Source of the DNA: an uncultured Alphaproteobacteria bacterium
GTDB taxonomy: Bacteria; Pseudomonadota; Alphaproteobacteria; Rhodobacterales; Rhodobacteraceae
Length of the DNA: 64,000 bases
Direction of reading: 5' to 3'
Assembly: GCA_902596605.1 (NCBI GenBank)
Contig: CACJUU010000005.1
Location: 59,579 to 123,578 of the forward strand
In this document: positions 9,379 to 19,039 of the stretch, one piece after another
Position numbering within the stretch: position 1 is the stretch's first letter
Layout: each line of letters starts with the position of its first letter
The notes under the pieces: model-generated
Told to the model about the DNA's origin: nothing
Database searches by the model: none
What the model saw: the letters and a program-made list of their open reading frames with translations, nothing else
Translations under genes and position numbers: made by a program

Positions 9379-9603
9379 ACAGTCTCCCCAATTTAGTTTT
9401 TATAATGAACTCAATGGACTTAGTTGTAAACACCCCAACTGTCGCGTATACCACAAAAACCGCACCCTGACATTCTCGCTGATAAATACCGATAACATGA
9501 CATACAAAAGACGTAACGCTTGTCCAAAGAGGTTGCCAGCTTAAACTTGGCGCTAAAGAGTCAAAAGTATTCTTTTGATAATTAAATAGCCCAATAACTA
9601 TGG

Positions 9604-11235
9604 TCATGTATGATCGTCCGTAATCATAGAAGCGCATTTTTCTCCAATCATAATTGTTGGAGCGTTCGTATTGCCTGAGGTGATAGTGGGCATAATATAT
9701 GCGTCTGCTACTCGGATATTATTAAGCCCTCTTATTTTTAATGAACTATCAACAACAGCTAAAGGATCTTTTCCCATTTTACAGGTCCCAACTGGATGAT
9801 AAATTGTATCAGCACGATTTCTAATATGCTGTTCCCACTCTTTATCTGTGAGATTACTATGAACCCCATAAATTTCTCTCTTTTGGTATTTTTTGAGAGG
9901 TGGAGTGTTTAAAATATTTTGAGTTATCTTTACACCCTTTATTAAGCTATCTACGTCTCGATTATCATTTAAGAAATTAGGATTTATTAAAGGGGCATCA
10001 TTGTATTCAGCTGAAGCTAAAGAAACTGTGCCTCGGGAATAAGGTCTAAGCAGACAGACGTGGCATGAATAACCATATCCATAGTGTAGTTTCCTAAGAT
10101 GATCGTCGATAAGACCTATAACAAAATGATTTTGTATGTCGGGTCTGTCCAAAGATTGATCGGTTTTCAAAAATCCTCCAGCTTCTGAAAGAGTTGAGGA
10201 AATCATAGAGTTTCCATGAGTTAGCCATTTTGCCATTTCTCCTAAAATTTTAAAAAAGCCACCTGGAGAAAATCCTGGTGTATTTTTATCATTAGTTTTA
10301 AAGCAGAAGTTAAAGTCAATATGATCCTGAAGGTTCTTTCCAACACCTGGTAGTTCATGGATTAACTTGATACCATGATGTTTTATATCCTCTGATGCAC
10401 CAATTCCAGAGCGCTGTAAAATAGTTGGTGACATCAAAGAGCCTGCTGAAAGAATTACCTCTTTATGTGCCCTGATTTTCTTTTTTTTACCTTGATGCAT
10501 ATATTCCAAGCCAACTGCTTTTTTCCCATCAAAAATTATTCTCATTACATTTGCCTTAGTAATAATCTCTAGATTTTGTCTATTTTTTACATGGGGCAAA
10601 AGGTAAGCCGCAGCAGTAGAGCATCGTTGGCCATTTTTGTTTTTTGAATGGAATATTGTTGATTGCCAAAAACCGGCACCTTCGTTATCCCCTGTATTGA
10701 AGTCCTCTCTTATTCTGACCTGAGAGTTCGCACAGGCTTCAATATACGCATGTGAAATTGGTTTTGCTGCTTTTTGATTGGACACTTCTAAAGGACCAAG
10801 GGTTCCATGAAACTTTTCACTTCTATTTTCATTATTTTCAGCCTTTTTAAAAAATGGAAGTACTTCATTCCAGCTCCAGCCATTATTTCCCTCTTTTGCC
10901 CAACTGTCGTAGTCTTCTTTCTGCCCCCGAATGTAGATCATAGCATTTATTGCACTTGACCCACCGAGTACCTTGCCTCTTGGTTGATAACCTCTCCTAT
11001 TATTCAGACCTTTTTGCGGCGTTGTATGAAAAGCCCAATTATTAAATTTGGGTTTGTCTCTTAGCATCAAAAGTCCACCCGCGGGGGCTCTAAATACCAA
11101 ATTGCTGCCCCAGCCAACAGCTTCTAAAATACAAACTTTAAATTTGCTTTTTTCAGTCAAACGGGATGCGATTACTGCTCCTGCTGACCCGCCACCAATT
11201 ATTACGAAATCTGCTTCTTCCAAATTTCTATCCAA
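9604..11235 (-). CDS. GMC-family FAD alcohol oxidoreductase
   Basis: 543 residues. N-terminal FAD-binding VIIGGGSAGAVIASRL, the GMC signature PRGKVLGGSSAINAMIY (about 85-101), and late active-site residues in YHPVGTCKMG with SGNTNAPTIMIGEK at the C-terminus. Members oxidise choline, alkanols, polyethylene glycol and similar primary alcohols to aldehydes. Start is TTG at 11235, overlapping the end of the aldehyde dehydrogenase gene by eight bases. Last gene of the operon beginning at 16075; with the aldehyde dehydrogenase and two acyl-CoA ligases it implies stepwise oxidation of an alcohol to an acyl-CoA. Choline is less likely because the partner dehydrogenase is not betaine-aldehyde type. 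Confidence 0.9.
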   Translation of the reverse strand: MDRNLEEADFVIIGGGSAGAVIASRLTEKSKFKVCILEAVGWGSNLVFRAPAGGLLMLRDKPKFNNWAFHTTPQKGLNNRRGYQPRGKVLGGSSAINAMIYIRGQKEDYDSWAKEGNNGWSWNEVLPFFKKAENNENRSEKFHGTLGPLEVSNQKAAKPISHAYIEACANSQVRIREDFNTGDNEGAGFWQSTIFHSKNKNGQRCSTAAAYLLPHVKNRQNLEIITKANVMRIIFDGKKAVGLEYMHQGKKKKIRAHKEVILSAGSLMSPTILQRSGIGASEDIKHHGIKLIHELPGVGKNLQDHIDFNFCFKTNDKNTPGFSPGGFFKILGEMAKWLTHGNSMISSTLSEAGGFLKTDQSLDRPDIQNHFVIGLIDDHLRKLHYGYGYSCHVCLLRPYSRGTVSLASAEYNDAPLINPNFLNDNRDVDSLIKGVKITQNILNTPPLKKYQKREIYGVHSNLTDKEWEQHIRNRADTIYHPVGTCKMGKDPLAVVDSSLKIRGLNNIRVADAYIMPTITSGNTNAPTIMIGEKCASMITDDHT

Positions 11236-12622
11236 GCTTTTTCATAATTTTTGAGAGCAAGCTAAATGCTTTGCTTCTCGGGGGCCGTATCATAGCCAGA
11301 ATAAAATCAATACTGGTTTGATGATAAATGGACTTTAAATGTGAAAAATTTAAAAATCCTTCATATCCATGAAAACACCCATGCCCTGACTGACCCACTC
11401 CTCCGAAAGGAAGTCTAGACTGTAAAATGTGAAACATTGTATCGTTCACAGTCACTCCTCCAGATCTTGTGTTATTTATAACAAAGTTTTGTTCAGATTG
11501 GCTTCCGCCGAAATAATATAGTCCTAATGGGTTATCATTTTTATTTATGTAGTTAACAACATCACTAATAGTGTCATAAGTCATTATAGGAAGGACTGGG
11601 CCAAAAATCTCATGTTTCATAACATCCATGCCATCATTAACTTCAGTGACTATTTTTGTTGAAAGCATATTTCTATTAAGATCATCATTCTTGCCTAAGC
11701 TTTCAACCTTTGCTCCTTTTTTAGTGGCATCCAATAAATAACTATTCATTCTTTTCAAATGGTGTTTATTAACCATTGAGGTTTGATTATGGCTATTCGG
11801 TTCAGGAAAAAATTTTGAATAAGCTTTTTGTAATTCTGAAATTAAGTTTTTTTCCTCATCTTTCTTAACGAATATATAATCAGGCGAAAGGCAGATCTGA
11901 CCGGCATTTAGCGTTTTTGAAAATAATATTCGTTCAGCAGCTAGCGCCATGTTGGCATTAGTTCCAATTATGGTTGGGCTCTTACCTCCGAGTTCAAGTG
12001 TTGTTGGCACTAGGTTTTTTGCTGCTTGAGTTGCTACTTTTTTTGCAACTCTATTACTTCCTATAAAGAGAAGGTGATCTAGTTCTAGGCCACTGAACTG
12101 TTCCCCGACCGATGGTCCGCCAGTTATCACGGCAAGTTCGGAAATATCAAAATATTTTTCAACACCCTCTTTAATAATATTGGCGGTAGCAGGAGTGATT
12201 TCTGATGGTTTTACCATAGCGCGATTACCTGCAGCGAAAATTGATGCAAGTGGATAAAAAATTAAACCCACAGGAAAATTCCAAGGAGCAATTATACCCA
12301 CTGTTCCTAATGGCGATGGTTGTAAAAAACTCTTTGCTCCTAGTAGATCAGTTCCAAGTGATGAAAATCGCCTCTGTGGTTGCATCCACTTATTTAATTT
12401 TTTTATAGTAAAGAGGATATTCCGTATCGTTTGGTCGATCTCCGAAATCTTAATTTCATCAACAGATCTATTTTGAAAATCTTGATTTAATGCTTTTATA
12501 ATTTTATCTTGATGTGTCTCAATTAATGCAACACATCTCTTCAAAAGATCTGTTCTTTTTTCTAAAGAAGGCGGCCCCTCTTTCAAAAATGCTTTTTTTT
12601 GAACCTCTAAGATATTTTGCAT
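11228..12622 (-). CDS. Aldehyde dehydrogenase, coniferyl-aldehyde/short-form type
   Basis: About 464 residues from the ATG at 12622; a TTG at 12637 that overlaps the preceding stop is an alternative start. NAD(P)-dependent aldehyde dehydrogenase: APWNFPVGL substrate channel, LELGGKSP with catalytic Glu, NAGQICLSPDYI with the nucleophile Cys, HEIFGPVLPI, and a C-terminal hydrophobic extension like those of class 3 fatty or coniferyl aldehyde dehydrogenases. Follows an acyl-CoA synthetase gene closely and overlaps the GMC oxidoreductase gene, placing it as the aldehyde-to-acid step of the operon. Confidence 0.9.
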   Translation of the reverse strand: MQNILEVQKKAFLKEGPPSLEKRTDLLKRCVALIETHQDKIIKALNQDFQNRSVDEIKISEIDQTIRNILFTIKKLNKWMQPQRRFSSLGTDLLGAKSFLQPSPLGTVGIIAPWNFPVGLIFYPLASIFAAGNRAMVKPSEITPATANIIKEGVEKYFDISELAVITGGPSVGEQFSGLELDHLLFIGSNRVAKKVATQAAKNLVPTTLELGGKSPTIIGTNANMALAAERILFSKTLNAGQICLSPDYIFVKKDEEKNLISELQKAYSKFFPEPNSHNQTSMVNKHHLKRMNSYLLDATKKGAKVESLGKNDDLNRNMLSTKIVTEVNDGMDVMKHEIFGPVLPIMTYDTISDVVNYINKNDNPLGLYYFGGSQSEQNFVINNTRSGGVTVNDTMFHILQSRLPFGGVGQSGHGCFHGYEGFLNFSHLKSIYHQTSIDFILAMIRPPRSKAFSLLSKIMKKLG

Positions 12623-12633
12623 AGCCGGGCTAC

Positions 12634-14199
12634 TCAATTTTTCACAATCTTGTTACTACCTCGGCCCCAGTATTCATCACGTAAAAGTCGTTTGTATAGC
12701 TTGCCAGTAGGAAGTCTTGGTATTTTATCTATGTAGTCAATCGAACGCGGTATTTTTTGTCTTGATAGATGCTCTGAAAGATAATCAAATAACTCCTTTG
12801 TAAGCGTTTCATCTCCCTTAATTCCATCAATTGGTTGCACCACAGCCTTCACCTCCTCTCCCAAATCCTCATTCGGAACTCCAAAAACAGCGGCATCAAA
12901 AACTTTTGGGTGTGGGATTAGTAGGTCTTCACATTCTTGAGGGTAAATATTCACACCTCCTGAAATAATCATAAATGTTTTTCTATCCGTTAGATATAGA
13001 TATCCATCGCTGTCGGTATAACCAACATCCCAAACAGTGGTTAGTTGTTTATCTTCGGAGTACGCCTCTGAAGTTCTTTCGGGATCATTAAAATATTCAA
13101 ATTCTGAAGTTGGTTTAAACCATAAAGTGCCAGGCTCTCCACTAGGAAGTTCCTTCATATTATCGTCCAGAACTGCCAACTCACCGGAAACAATCTTTCC
13201 TACGGTGCCCGGGTGTTCAAGCCACTCTTCGCTATTGCAATATGCAAAGCCAAAAGCCTCTGTAGCCCCATAGTACTCATATATGATTGGCCCCCACCAA
13301 TCTATCATTTGATACTTAACTTTCTCAGGGCAGGGTGCAGCGCCATGAATGGCATATTTATGGGACGACAGGTCATACATACCCTTTTCTTTTTCTGATA
13401 GTTTTAACATTCTGGAAAACATAGTTGGAACTAGTTGGGAATGGGTAACTTTATACTTTTCAACGAGCCTCAAGAATTCTAATGGATCAAATTGTTCCAT
13501 TATTATAGTCGTTGCGCCGGTACCTATCGCAAAACTAGCAGCGGCTAAAGGTGCGGAGTGATACAAAGGTGCCGGTGAAAGATATATGACATTATCTTGG
13601 TCAAAAGACCATAATTTCATAAGAAAATTGAATACGGGTAACCGTTCATCTGGTTTTTGAAATGGTAGTGGTCTTAATATACCTTTTGGGCGTCCAGTTG
13701 TTCCCGAAGAATATAGCATTGAAGTTCCCAGACATTCGTCATCTATTGGATGGGTCGGAAAATTCGAAATAGTCTCTTCATAATCTAATATTTTTTTGGA
13801 TAAAGATTGCTTTTCTGCCCCTACGACAAGAATCTTCTTAAGACCGGGACAAGAGTCTTCCGCTTCAATCACTGTTGGAAGCATTTTCGAAGATGTTATC
13901 AATACCTGGGATTCTGAGTTGTTTATTATATAGGATACCTCACTTGCGGTTAAATAAGAGTTTATGCATGTGTAATATAAACCTGCACGTTCACCAGCAG
14001 AGTTTGCTTCTAAAAATCTGTCATTATTTTCCATAAAGATTGCGTAATGATCTTTGAATTCCAGATTTATTGATCGCAGGTAGTGGGCAAGTTGGTTTGC
14101 TCGACTCTCAAATTCTGCATATGTGACTTCTTTTCCAGTCGATGCCATAATAAAAGCAGGACGATCAGCATACTTTTTTCCGAGTTCTCCTGGATACAT
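12634..14199 (-). CDS. AMP-forming acyl-CoA synthetase (copy 2)
   Basis: 521 residues. ANL-superfamily motifs: the AMP-binding loop SSGTTGRPKGI, YYGATEAFG, the DVGYTDSDGYLYLTDR hinge-region motif and the C-terminal PTGKLYKR with the catalytic Lys. It makes acyl-AMP and then acyl-CoA from a carboxylate. Strikingly similar along its full length to the upstream neighbour at 14221-15783, even at both termini (MYPGELGKKY here against MYPGKLAKKY), so this is a tandem duplication. The gap to its twin is 21 bases. ATG start with AAGAGA upstream. Divergent details suggest different substrates or dosage. Confidence 0.92.
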   Translation of the reverse strand: MYPGELGKKYADRPAFIMASTGKEVTYAEFESRANQLAHYLRSINLEFKDHYAIFMENNDRFLEANSAGERAGLYYTCINSYLTASEVSYIINNSESQVLITSSKMLPTVIEAEDSCPGLKKILVVGAEKQSLSKKILDYEETISNFPTHPIDDECLGTSMLYSSGTTGRPKGILRPLPFQKPDERLPVFNFLMKLWSFDQDNVIYLSPAPLYHSAPLAAASFAIGTGATTIIMEQFDPLEFLRLVEKYKVTHSQLVPTMFSRMLKLSEKEKGMYDLSSHKYAIHGAAPCPEKVKYQMIDWWGPIIYEYYGATEAFGFAYCNSEEWLEHPGTVGKIVSGELAVLDDNMKELPSGEPGTLWFKPTSEFEYFNDPERTSEAYSEDKQLTTVWDVGYTDSDGYLYLTDRKTFMIISGGVNIYPQECEDLLIPHPKVFDAAVFGVPNEDLGEEVKAVVQPIDGIKGDETLTKELFDYLSEHLSRQKIPRSIDYIDKIPRLPTGKLYKRLLRDEYWGRGSNKIVKN

Positions 14200-14220
14200 A
14201 TTTTATTCTCTTAAATAATA

Positions 14221-15783
14221 CTATTCCTGGACAATTCGACTTTTACCCTCACCCCAGTATTTATCCCTCAACACTCTTTTATATAGTTTACCGGTTGGAA
14301 GTCTTGGAAGTTCTGTGACGAAGTCTATGGAACGTGGAACTTTTTGTCTTGATAGGTTACTGTGAAGATATTCTAATAATTCGCTAGCTAGTTCCTCCTT
14401 CGAAACGGAGCTTTCAACGGGTTGGACAACTGCTTTTACTTCTTCTCCCAAATCTTGATTTGGAACACCAAAAACGGCAGCATCAAAAACTTTTGGGTGA
14501 GATATAAGGAGATCTTCACACTCTTGGGGATAAATATTTACTCCTCCAGATATGATCATAAAGGCTTTTCTGTCTGTTAAATAAAGGAATCCATCTTCAT
14601 CTAAATAACCAACATCGCCCACTGTAGTTAAGCTTTTATCTGCGGAATAGGCTTCTGCTGTTTTTTCAGGCTCCTTATGATAGTTAAATTCGGAAGCAGG
14701 TTTAAACCAAAGAGTACCTGGCTCACCTACTGGCATTTCATTCATCTCATCGTCCATTACTGTTAACTCGCCGATCATTATTTTGCCTACTGTTCCAGGG
14801 TGGTCTAACCATTCCTTTGTATCACAATAAGCAAAACCAAAGGCCTCTGTGGCTCCATAATACTCACAAATAATTGGTCCCCACCACTCAATCATTTGTC
14901 GTTTTACCTGTTCTGGGCAGGGAGCAGCTGCATGAAGTGCGTATTTTAGTGACGAAAGATCATACATATTTTTTTCTTCGTCACTCAGTTTGAGCATTCT
15001 GCTAAACATTGTTGGCACTAATTGAGAATGCGTAATTGAGTATTTTTCTATTAAACTTAAATATTCAAGCGGCTCAAACTTTTCCATTATTACAGTTGTT
15101 GCGCCCTTTCTTATTGCTAGGCTGTTCGCAGCTTGGGGCGCTGAGTGGTAAAGTGGGGCAGGGGAGAGATAAATCATATCCTCACTGTAATTCCATAAAT
15201 TAGACAAAAAACCCATTATAGGAAGTGGTTCATCTGGTTCTTGATCGGGCAACGGGCGCAAAATACCTTTTGGTCGTCCGGTTGTGCCTGAGGAATAAAG
15301 CATAGCTGCACCAAGGTTTTCGTCTGGAATTGGTGACGTAGGGTTTTGAGAAATGGTTTTCACAAAATCATGCATACCATCGGGTAGCAGTGCTTCTTCT
15401 GCCCCCACTACCAAAATTTTCTTTAGAAAAGAGCATTGTTTCACTGCTTTTTTGACTATGTCTAATTTTGATATTGATGTAATGAGTATTTTAGAGTCAG
15501 AGTTCACCAAAATATATGCTAATTCCTCCTCTTTGAGATATGAATTTATACAGGTATAAATTAACCCAGCTCTCTCACCTGCTGAATTTGACTCAAGATA
15601 CCTGTTATTATTTTCCATAAAAACCGAGTAGTGGTCTCCTTTTTTTAAGCCTTCCTCTCTAAAAAAATGAGCAAGTTGGTTTGACCGCGCCTCGAATTCT
15701 TTATACGTGACCGTTTCTCCAGTTGAAGCCATTATAAAGGCTGGTCGATCTTCATACTTCTTAGCTAGTTTTCCTGGGTACAT
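14221..15783 (-). CDS. AMP-forming acyl-CoA synthetase (copy 1)
   Basis: 520 residues when started at the ATG at 15783, which follows AGGGA and lies one base after the stop of the DUF1330 gene; the frame is open further upstream but overlaps that gene, and the paralogue begins with the same MYPG sequence, which decides the start. Motifs: SSGTTGRPKGI, YYGATEAFG, DVGYLDEDGFLYLTDR and PTGKLYKR. Activates a carboxylic acid as its CoA ester. Tandem paralogue of the gene at 12634. Second gene of the operon that ends with aldehyde and alcohol dehydrogenases. Confidence 0.92.
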   Translation of the reverse strand: MYPGKLAKKYEDRPAFIMASTGETVTYKEFEARSNQLAHFFREEGLKKGDHYSVFMENNNRYLESNSAGERAGLIYTCINSYLKEEELAYILVNSDSKILITSISKLDIVKKAVKQCSFLKKILVVGAEEALLPDGMHDFVKTISQNPTSPIPDENLGAAMLYSSGTTGRPKGILRPLPDQEPDEPLPIMGFLSNLWNYSEDMIYLSPAPLYHSAPQAANSLAIRKGATTVIMEKFEPLEYLSLIEKYSITHSQLVPTMFSRMLKLSDEEKNMYDLSSLKYALHAAAPCPEQVKRQMIEWWGPIICEYYGATEAFGFAYCDTKEWLDHPGTVGKIMIGELTVMDDEMNEMPVGEPGTLWFKPASEFNYHKEPEKTAEAYSADKSLTTVGDVGYLDEDGFLYLTDRKAFMIISGGVNIYPQECEDLLISHPKVFDAAVFGVPNQDLGEEVKAVVQPVESSVSKEELASELLEYLHSNLSRQKVPRSIDFVTELPRLPTGKLYKRVLRDKYWGEGKSRIVQE

Positions 15784-15784
15784 T

Positions 15785-16075
15785 TTATAGTCCCTCGAAT
15801 ACTCTGCAATCTCTGTTAGCACCTCCATCGAGCGCTGATAAAGCGTCTTGGTATTCTTTGCTATCAATACATTCCGCAGCTTTTTCAAATGATTCAAACT
15901 CTATTAAAACGGTTTGTTCTACTTTCCCATCTTCAAAAACTTTGATTTTATTCGTACTCGCTAGTATTTTTCCATTATATTTTTCGATAGCAGGCCCAGC
16001 CAATTTGAGATACGCAGCTCTTTTCTCGGGATCGGCGGTACTTCTATGTGCGCTTATAAAATAACCTTTGGGCAT
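15785..16075 (-). CDS. DUF1330 family protein
   Basis: 96 residues, typical for DUF1330, a ferredoxin-like dimeric alpha/beta-barrel family. Family features: GYFISAHRSTADPEK near the start, GPAIEKYNGKIL, VLIEFESFEKA and SKEYQDAL toward the end. Biochemical role of the family is not settled. ATG preceded by AGGAG. First gene of the operon containing the two acyl-CoA synthetases, the aldehyde dehydrogenase and the GMC oxidoreductase, one base from the next gene, so its function is probably tied to that acid/alcohol pathway. Confidence 0.85.
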   Translation of the reverse strand: MPKGYFISAHRSTADPEKRAAYLKLAGPAIEKYNGKILASTNKIKVFEDGKVEQTVLIEFESFEKAAECIDSKEYQDALSALDGGANRDCRVFEGL

Positions 16076-16193
16076 TGTTCACTCCTCTTACATTTATATT
16101 CACAGTGTAAGTTATCTTTCTCAAGACAACAATATATAAACTATGTAAAAAGCGAGTGTTTACGCGGTCTGATTAATGAACATTTACAAATTA

Positions 16194-18011
16194 TTAGCTT
16201 GCGATTTTTTGACTTCTTTTTCTTTCAACTGAAGTTAGTATTCGTTTTCTCAAGCGAATATGATTAGGTGTAACTTCAACTAGCTCGTCATCATCGATAT
16301 AAGCGATTGCTTGCTCGAGACTTAGCTTTGTTGGAGGTGTCAATCGCACTGCTTCGTCATTACCAGAGGCTCTAATATTAGTTAATTTTTTGCCTTTAAG
16401 AGGGTTGACTTCTAGATCATTGTCTCTGTTATGTTCACCAATAATCATCCCTTCATAAACTTCCTCTCCTGACCCAATAAAAAACTTTCCTCTTTCTTCA
16501 AGGTTAAAAATAGCATACGCAACCGAGCTTCCGTTTTCCATGGAGATTAAAACACCTTGGCGGCGCCCTGCAATTGAGCCTTTGTGCGGGCTCCAAGAGT
16601 GGAACACACGGTTTAATATTCCTGTTCCCCTTGTATCGGTCATAAATTCACTGTGATATCCAATTAATCCGCGCGATGGGACTAATGCAATAATTCTTGT
16701 TTTTCCGGAGCCTGAAGACTTCAAGTCAACCATTTCTCCTTTTCTAGAGGACAGTTTCTCTATCACAGCACCAGAGAATTCTTCATCGACGTCTATAGTA
16801 ACTTCCTCTATGGGTTCATTTTTAACACCATCCACGTCCTTATAAATAACGCGTGGTCTTGAAATAGAGAGCTCAAATCCCTCTCTCCTCATATTTTCAA
16901 TTAAAACACCCATTTGTAATTCACCTCTACCCGAGACATCAAAGGCTTCACCGCCTGGTGTGTCCACCATCTTGATTGCGACGTTACTTTCGCACTCTTT
17001 TAGCAAACGGTCTCTAATTACTCTGCTCTGAACTTTTTTGCCGTCTCTACCCGCTAAAGGGCTGTCATTAATTCCAAATGTGACTGTAATAGTTGGAGGA
17101 TCTATTGGTTGAGCTGGTATTGGGTCTTCAACTGATTGGTCTGCTATTGTATCTGCAACAGTTGCCTTGCTCATTCCAGCTAGGGATACTATATCTCCAG
17201 CTTCAGCGGTATCTATTGCTTGCTGTTTTAATCCTCTAAATGCCAAAATTTTATTTACACGAAAATTTTCTATGAGCTCATTATTGATGCTTATTGCTTT
17301 CAAGTTTTGCCCTGTTTTGAGCGTACCTGACTCAATTCGTCCAGTAAGAACTCTTCCGAGAAAACTATCCCCACCTAGTGTTGTAGCCAGCATCTTAAAT
17401 GGTTCGTTACGTTTTGAAATTTGGCTTGGTTGAGCAACATGTGTTGAAATTAATTTAAAAAGACTGTCTAGATTTTTTCTAGGCCCCTCTAAGCTTTCGT
17501 CCGCCCAACCGGAGCGTCCGGATGCATATAAAATGGGAAAATCCAATTGATCGTCATTTGCACCTAAATTAGCAAAAAGGTCGAAAACCTCATCTAGCGC
17601 TCTATCTGGCTCGGCATCTTGCTTATCAACTTTGTTTAATACAACTATAGGTTTGAGTCCGAGTGAAAGAGCTTTTGAAGTAACAAATTTTGTCTGAGGC
17701 ATCGGGCCCTCTGCGGCGTCAACTAACAGTACTACTCCGTCTACCATTGAGAGTATACGCTCAACCTCGCCTCCAAAATCCGCATGTCCTGGCGTATCAA
17801 CTATATTAAATCGAATATCGTTCCAAACGACTGAAGTAGCTTTTGCCAATATTGTGATACCTCTTTCACGTTCAAGATCGTTACTATCCAAAGCGCGTTC
17901 AACTGTCGCTTCATTCTCTCTAAAAGCTCCAGATTGTTTCAGTAACTCGTCTACTAATGTTGTTTTCCCATGATCAACGTGTGCGATGATCGCAATATTT
18001 CGTAATTCCAT
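16194..18011 (-). CDS. typA: Ribosome-associated translational GTPase BipA/TypA
   Basis: 605 residues, full length for TypA. GTPase motifs: HVDHGKTTLVDELL (G1), the RGITI switch (G2), DTPGHADFGGEVERIL (G3) and NKVDKQDA (G4). Later EF-G-like domains and the TypA-specific C-terminus follow (SRGLIGYHSEFMTDTRG, NRDNDLEVNPLKGKKLTN). TypA binds the ribosome and matters for 50S assembly and growth in cold or stress. ATG start with GGAAAG upstream. Stands alone between two catabolic operons on the same strand. Confidence 0.96.
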   Translation of the reverse strand: MELRNIAIIAHVDHGKTTLVDELLKQSGAFRENEATVERALDSNDLERERGITILAKATSVVWNDIRFNIVDTPGHADFGGEVERILSMVDGVVLLVDAAEGPMPQTKFVTSKALSLGLKPIVVLNKVDKQDAEPDRALDEVFDLFANLGANDDQLDFPILYASGRSGWADESLEGPRKNLDSLFKLISTHVAQPSQISKRNEPFKMLATTLGGDSFLGRVLTGRIESGTLKTGQNLKAISINNELIENFRVNKILAFRGLKQQAIDTAEAGDIVSLAGMSKATVADTIADQSVEDPIPAQPIDPPTITVTFGINDSPLAGRDGKKVQSRVIRDRLLKECESNVAIKMVDTPGGEAFDVSGRGELQMGVLIENMRREGFELSISRPRVIYKDVDGVKNEPIEEVTIDVDEEFSGAVIEKLSSRKGEMVDLKSSGSGKTRIIALVPSRGLIGYHSEFMTDTRGTGILNRVFHSWSPHKGSIAGRRQGVLISMENGSSVAYAIFNLEERGKFFIGSGEEVYEGMIIGEHNRDNDLEVNPLKGKKLTNIRASGNDEAVRLTPPTKLSLEQAIAYIDDDELVEVTPNHIRLRKRILTSVERKRSQKIAS

Positions 18012-18102
18012 ATGCTTTCCAGTTTTTTGATAAAAGTTGCTGCTCGTGGAACGGATTTACACATAAAATGAAAAAACGCAAGTAAAATTAATGATTTTAC
18101 AT

Positions 18103-19008
18103 TTACTCAGAGTTACAAGGATCGCCATTTGGCCATGCAATACCGTCGCCTTTATCCATAGTGCTTATTTCTTTCATATCGGAATCATCAATTTGAAAGG
18201 AAAGGTCAAAGTTTTCTCTAATTCTGTTTTCATCAGAAGATTTTGGTAAAATCACAAAGCCCATTTGAAGTCCCCACTTGAGTAATATCTGTGCCTCAGA
18301 CACGCCATACTTTTTTGACATTCTCTTAAACGGAGAAGAATTATCAGCACCATGCTCTTTCATGCTTTGAGATTTTGCACTATCTTGATTGGGTTTTGCC
18401 CTCCATCCCTCCAAGGGAACTAATGAGCTATAGGCTACTACCTTTATATTTTTCTCTTTCAAAAAGGAAACTAATTCTTCTTTCTGGCACCAAGGGTGTA
18501 ACTCGATCTGATTATATTCAGGAACTTCTAGTCCTTCATTAATTATCTCTTGAATATGTAACTGGCTATAGTTTGAGACACCTATAGTTCTGGTTTTCCC
18601 TTCCTTTTTGAGATCACATAATGCTTGCCATTGCTCTAGTCTTAAGTCCTTGCAGAAAGGTGCGTGAATTAGATAACAATCAAGATAGTCAAGATTGAGC
18701 CTTTCAAGACTGCTGTCACAAGCCTCAAGACACATCTTATAATTTTTTGGCGCTCTGCCCCAACTTGGATTTCCAGGAAAAACCTTACTGGTAATGAAAA
18801 CCTCGTCTCTTTTAAGAGAAAGTTGAGAGAATGTGTCTTTAAGACCTAACCCAATACCCACCTCATTTCTGTAAACCTCAGCAGTATCAATATGCCTATA
18901 TCCAATTTTGAGTGCTGTTTTTATAGTTTTCTGTGCCTCCTCATTTGGGATTAAATAAGTTCCAAAACCAATGGTTGGCATATTCACTAAATTTTTATCG
19001 GCTTTCAT
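18103..19008 (-). CDS. Aldo/keto reductase
   Basis: 301-residue NADPH-dependent aldo/keto reductase. Catalytic tetrad in place: Asp in IDTAEVY, Tyr in the same segment, Lys in ITSKVFPGN, His in YLIHAPF; the cofactor region appears as ILPKSSDENRI. Reduces an aldehyde or ketone to an alcohol; substrate unknown. ATG preceded by GAGGAAG. Last gene of the minus-strand operon from 25777, 31 bases after the FAD oxidoreductase, so it probably handles a carbonyl from that pathway. Confidence 0.9.
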   Translation of the reverse strand: MKADKNLVNMPTIGFGTYLIPNEEAQKTIKTALKIGYRHIDTAEVYRNEVGIGLGLKDTFSQLSLKRDEVFITSKVFPGNPSWGRAPKNYKMCLEACDSSLERLNLDYLDCYLIHAPFCKDLRLEQWQALCDLKKEGKTRTIGVSNYSQLHIQEIINEGLEVPEYNQIELHPWCQKEELVSFLKEKNIKVVAYSSLVPLEGWRAKPNQDSAKSQSMKEHGADNSSPFKRMSKKYGVSEAQILLKWGLQMGFVILPKSSDENRIRENFDLSFQIDDSDMKEISTMDKGDGIAWPNGDPCNSE

Positions 19009-19039
19009 TTATTCTTCCTCTTATCTATTCTCTTAATTT

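Noticed and set aside
9561..9578. TCAAAAG-TATT-CTTTTGA hairpin as a terminator
   Set aside because: Good AT stem but no T run and it lies in an AT-rich gap where such stems are common.
9356..9637. 93-codon minus-strand frame in the gap before the cyclase gene
   Set aside because: Overlaps the starts of real genes on both sides, has no ribosome-binding site and no recognisable protein pattern.
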